A stretch of 64,000 nt of DNA from Scleromitrula shiraiana. Lineage: Eukaryota; Ascomycota; Leotiomycetes; Helotiales; Sclerotiniaceae. Positions 63,099 through 64,000 of the stretch are shown one piece after another (position 1 is the first letter of the stretch; every line of letters starts with the position of its first letter). Location of the stretch: assembly GCA_028455995.1 (NCBI GenBank), contig JABELC010000010.1, forward strand, positions 620,001-684,000. The letters run 5' to 3'. The position numbers and the translations under genes were made by a program. The notes below the pieces were generated by a model that ran no database searches, was not told the DNA's origin, and worked only from the letters and a program-made list of their open reading frames with translations.

Positions 63099-64000
63099 TT
63101 AATCCTTTTCCAACGAAACATTCCGAGCAAAATTACATAGTGGCCAAAAGCTACCCCCAAATTCCATATCATACCTAGATGAAAAATTGTCAGATTTTAT
63201 AGCAATCTGTAAAGACAAAAAAAGAGAAGGGGAAATTACCAATAATTAACCGCAACACAAATACCATCATCCCCACAACTTTGTCCTACCTTATGATACC
63301 AAAGAGCAGGTAAATATAGCATATCCCCCTTCTCCAAAGTCACATGCATTGGTTCCGCCAGATGCGAATATTTCGTTTTTCTGTTATCTGAATTATCCGG
63401 ATCCCATGTTGCGACTGGAAGATAGGCGGAAGGTGTATCGGGTTCGATGATCAGGTTTGTAGGATCAGAGGGTGAACGGATGTAGGAGGTTGAGACGAGA
63501 GGGACCTCATTGATGCAGGAGTGGAAGAGGGGCGGGAGGAGTGTGAAATGCTTGCGCCCGAGGACTTGGACGTATATGTTTTGGTATGGATCTTTGTGGA
63601 GTGATGTAAGGGAGTAAGAGTTTCCTATCCACTGAGGTTTGTGTGAGGTTTGTTGGTGTGGATGAGTGGATATCGGAGAATGGAACGAATTGAACTTACT
63701 AAATTTATGGCATCAGGGTCTTGTTCTAGTGCTATTCTAGCAAATGAGATATCTTGTTCGACATCAGAGAATAGTGATGAGTATTCGTTCCGAAGATTGT
63801 CGTTCTCTGTAATTGAAATGTATAGTTTAATATGTGGCAGTAAAACACAATCTGATGGAAACTCACGTGTCTGAGCATACCGAACCTCTTCCCCCTCGTT
63901 CCTCCCATCTCGCTCTTGTCTAGCCACATAATCAACAAATTCTGAAAATGGTTGCATTTCCTCCCACGGCTTCACAAACACCAAATCACCATCTTCATTC
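63099..64000 (-). CDS. JmjC/cupin-8 oxygenase, JMJD7-like (5' end beyond the window)
   Basis: Four exons are visible on the minus strand: 64000-63867 (continues past the edge), 63806-63700, 63631-63240 and 63174-63099. All junctions keep phase. The iron ligands are visible: LHKDPYQN gives the H-x-D pair and MLYLPALWYHKV the distal His. The C-terminus ends with NYWYDMEFGGSFWP and a short tail, as in the JMJD7/PLA2G4B-type 2-oxoglutarate dioxygenases. Those hydroxylate lysine in DRG/TRAFAC GTPases in animals. The PWEEMQPFSEFVDYV segment is the linker before the core. At least the N-terminal domain lies outside the window. The stop codon is at 63099-63101. Confidence 0.88.

Overview
The window is nuclear DNA of a filamentous ascomycete. 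The main signs are short GT-AG introns (about 45-170 nt), a C2H2/fungal_trans regulator, an autophagy/vacuole gene pair, an RGS-LOV photoreceptor and AT-rich blocks with repeat-induced point mutation (RIP) signatures. The RGS-LOV gene resembles BcLOV4 of Botrytis cinerea as I remember it, so a leotiomycete of the Sclerotiniaceae is my best guess. That placement is inference, not a search result.

Layout. 1-8.5 kb is a gene-free, extremely AT-rich RIP block. It holds a long-inverted-repeat DNA element (about 70-1060) and a nearly full-length, dead Ty1/copia retrotransposon (1137-7770; 160-bp LTRs; 5-bp target duplication; recognisable integrase, reverse transcriptase and RNase H remnants on the + strand). 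8.7-16.7 kb has normal composition but no gene I can support. From 16.7 kb the window is genic: a C2H2 zinc-finger transcription factor (16716-19376), a repeat-rich gap, a GPI-type GH16 glucanase (23926-25125), a BTB-like protein (27482-28987), the RGS-LOV photoreceptor (30100-32270), a heme-oxygenase-like membrane protein (34760-36245) and a THI74/SLC35F-like transporter (36825-38342). Next comes a divergent pair of pseudogenes, a flavin monooxygenase (38909-40814) and a DHA2-type MFS pump (41272-43385). 43.8-64 kb is dense housekeeping DNA: Ypt7/Rab7, ATG16, DOT1, a Tim17-like membrane protein and eIF4B, then RRP5, a YML020W-like protein and a 5'-truncated JmjC (JMJD7-like) oxygenase at the right edge.

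Functional groupings. YPT7 and ATG16 are head-to-head around about 630 bp and both act in autophagy and vacuole delivery. The RGS-LOV gene and the heme-oxygenase-like gene are also head-to-head, around 2.5 kb containing an AT-rich island; both families are linked to light sensing elsewhere, but co-function here is only a hypothesis. The decayed FMO/MFS pair looks like a lost small metabolite or resistance locus.

Most multi-exon models below were built by joining reading frames at GT-AG sites and checking that phase and family motifs continue across each junction. None has transcript support.
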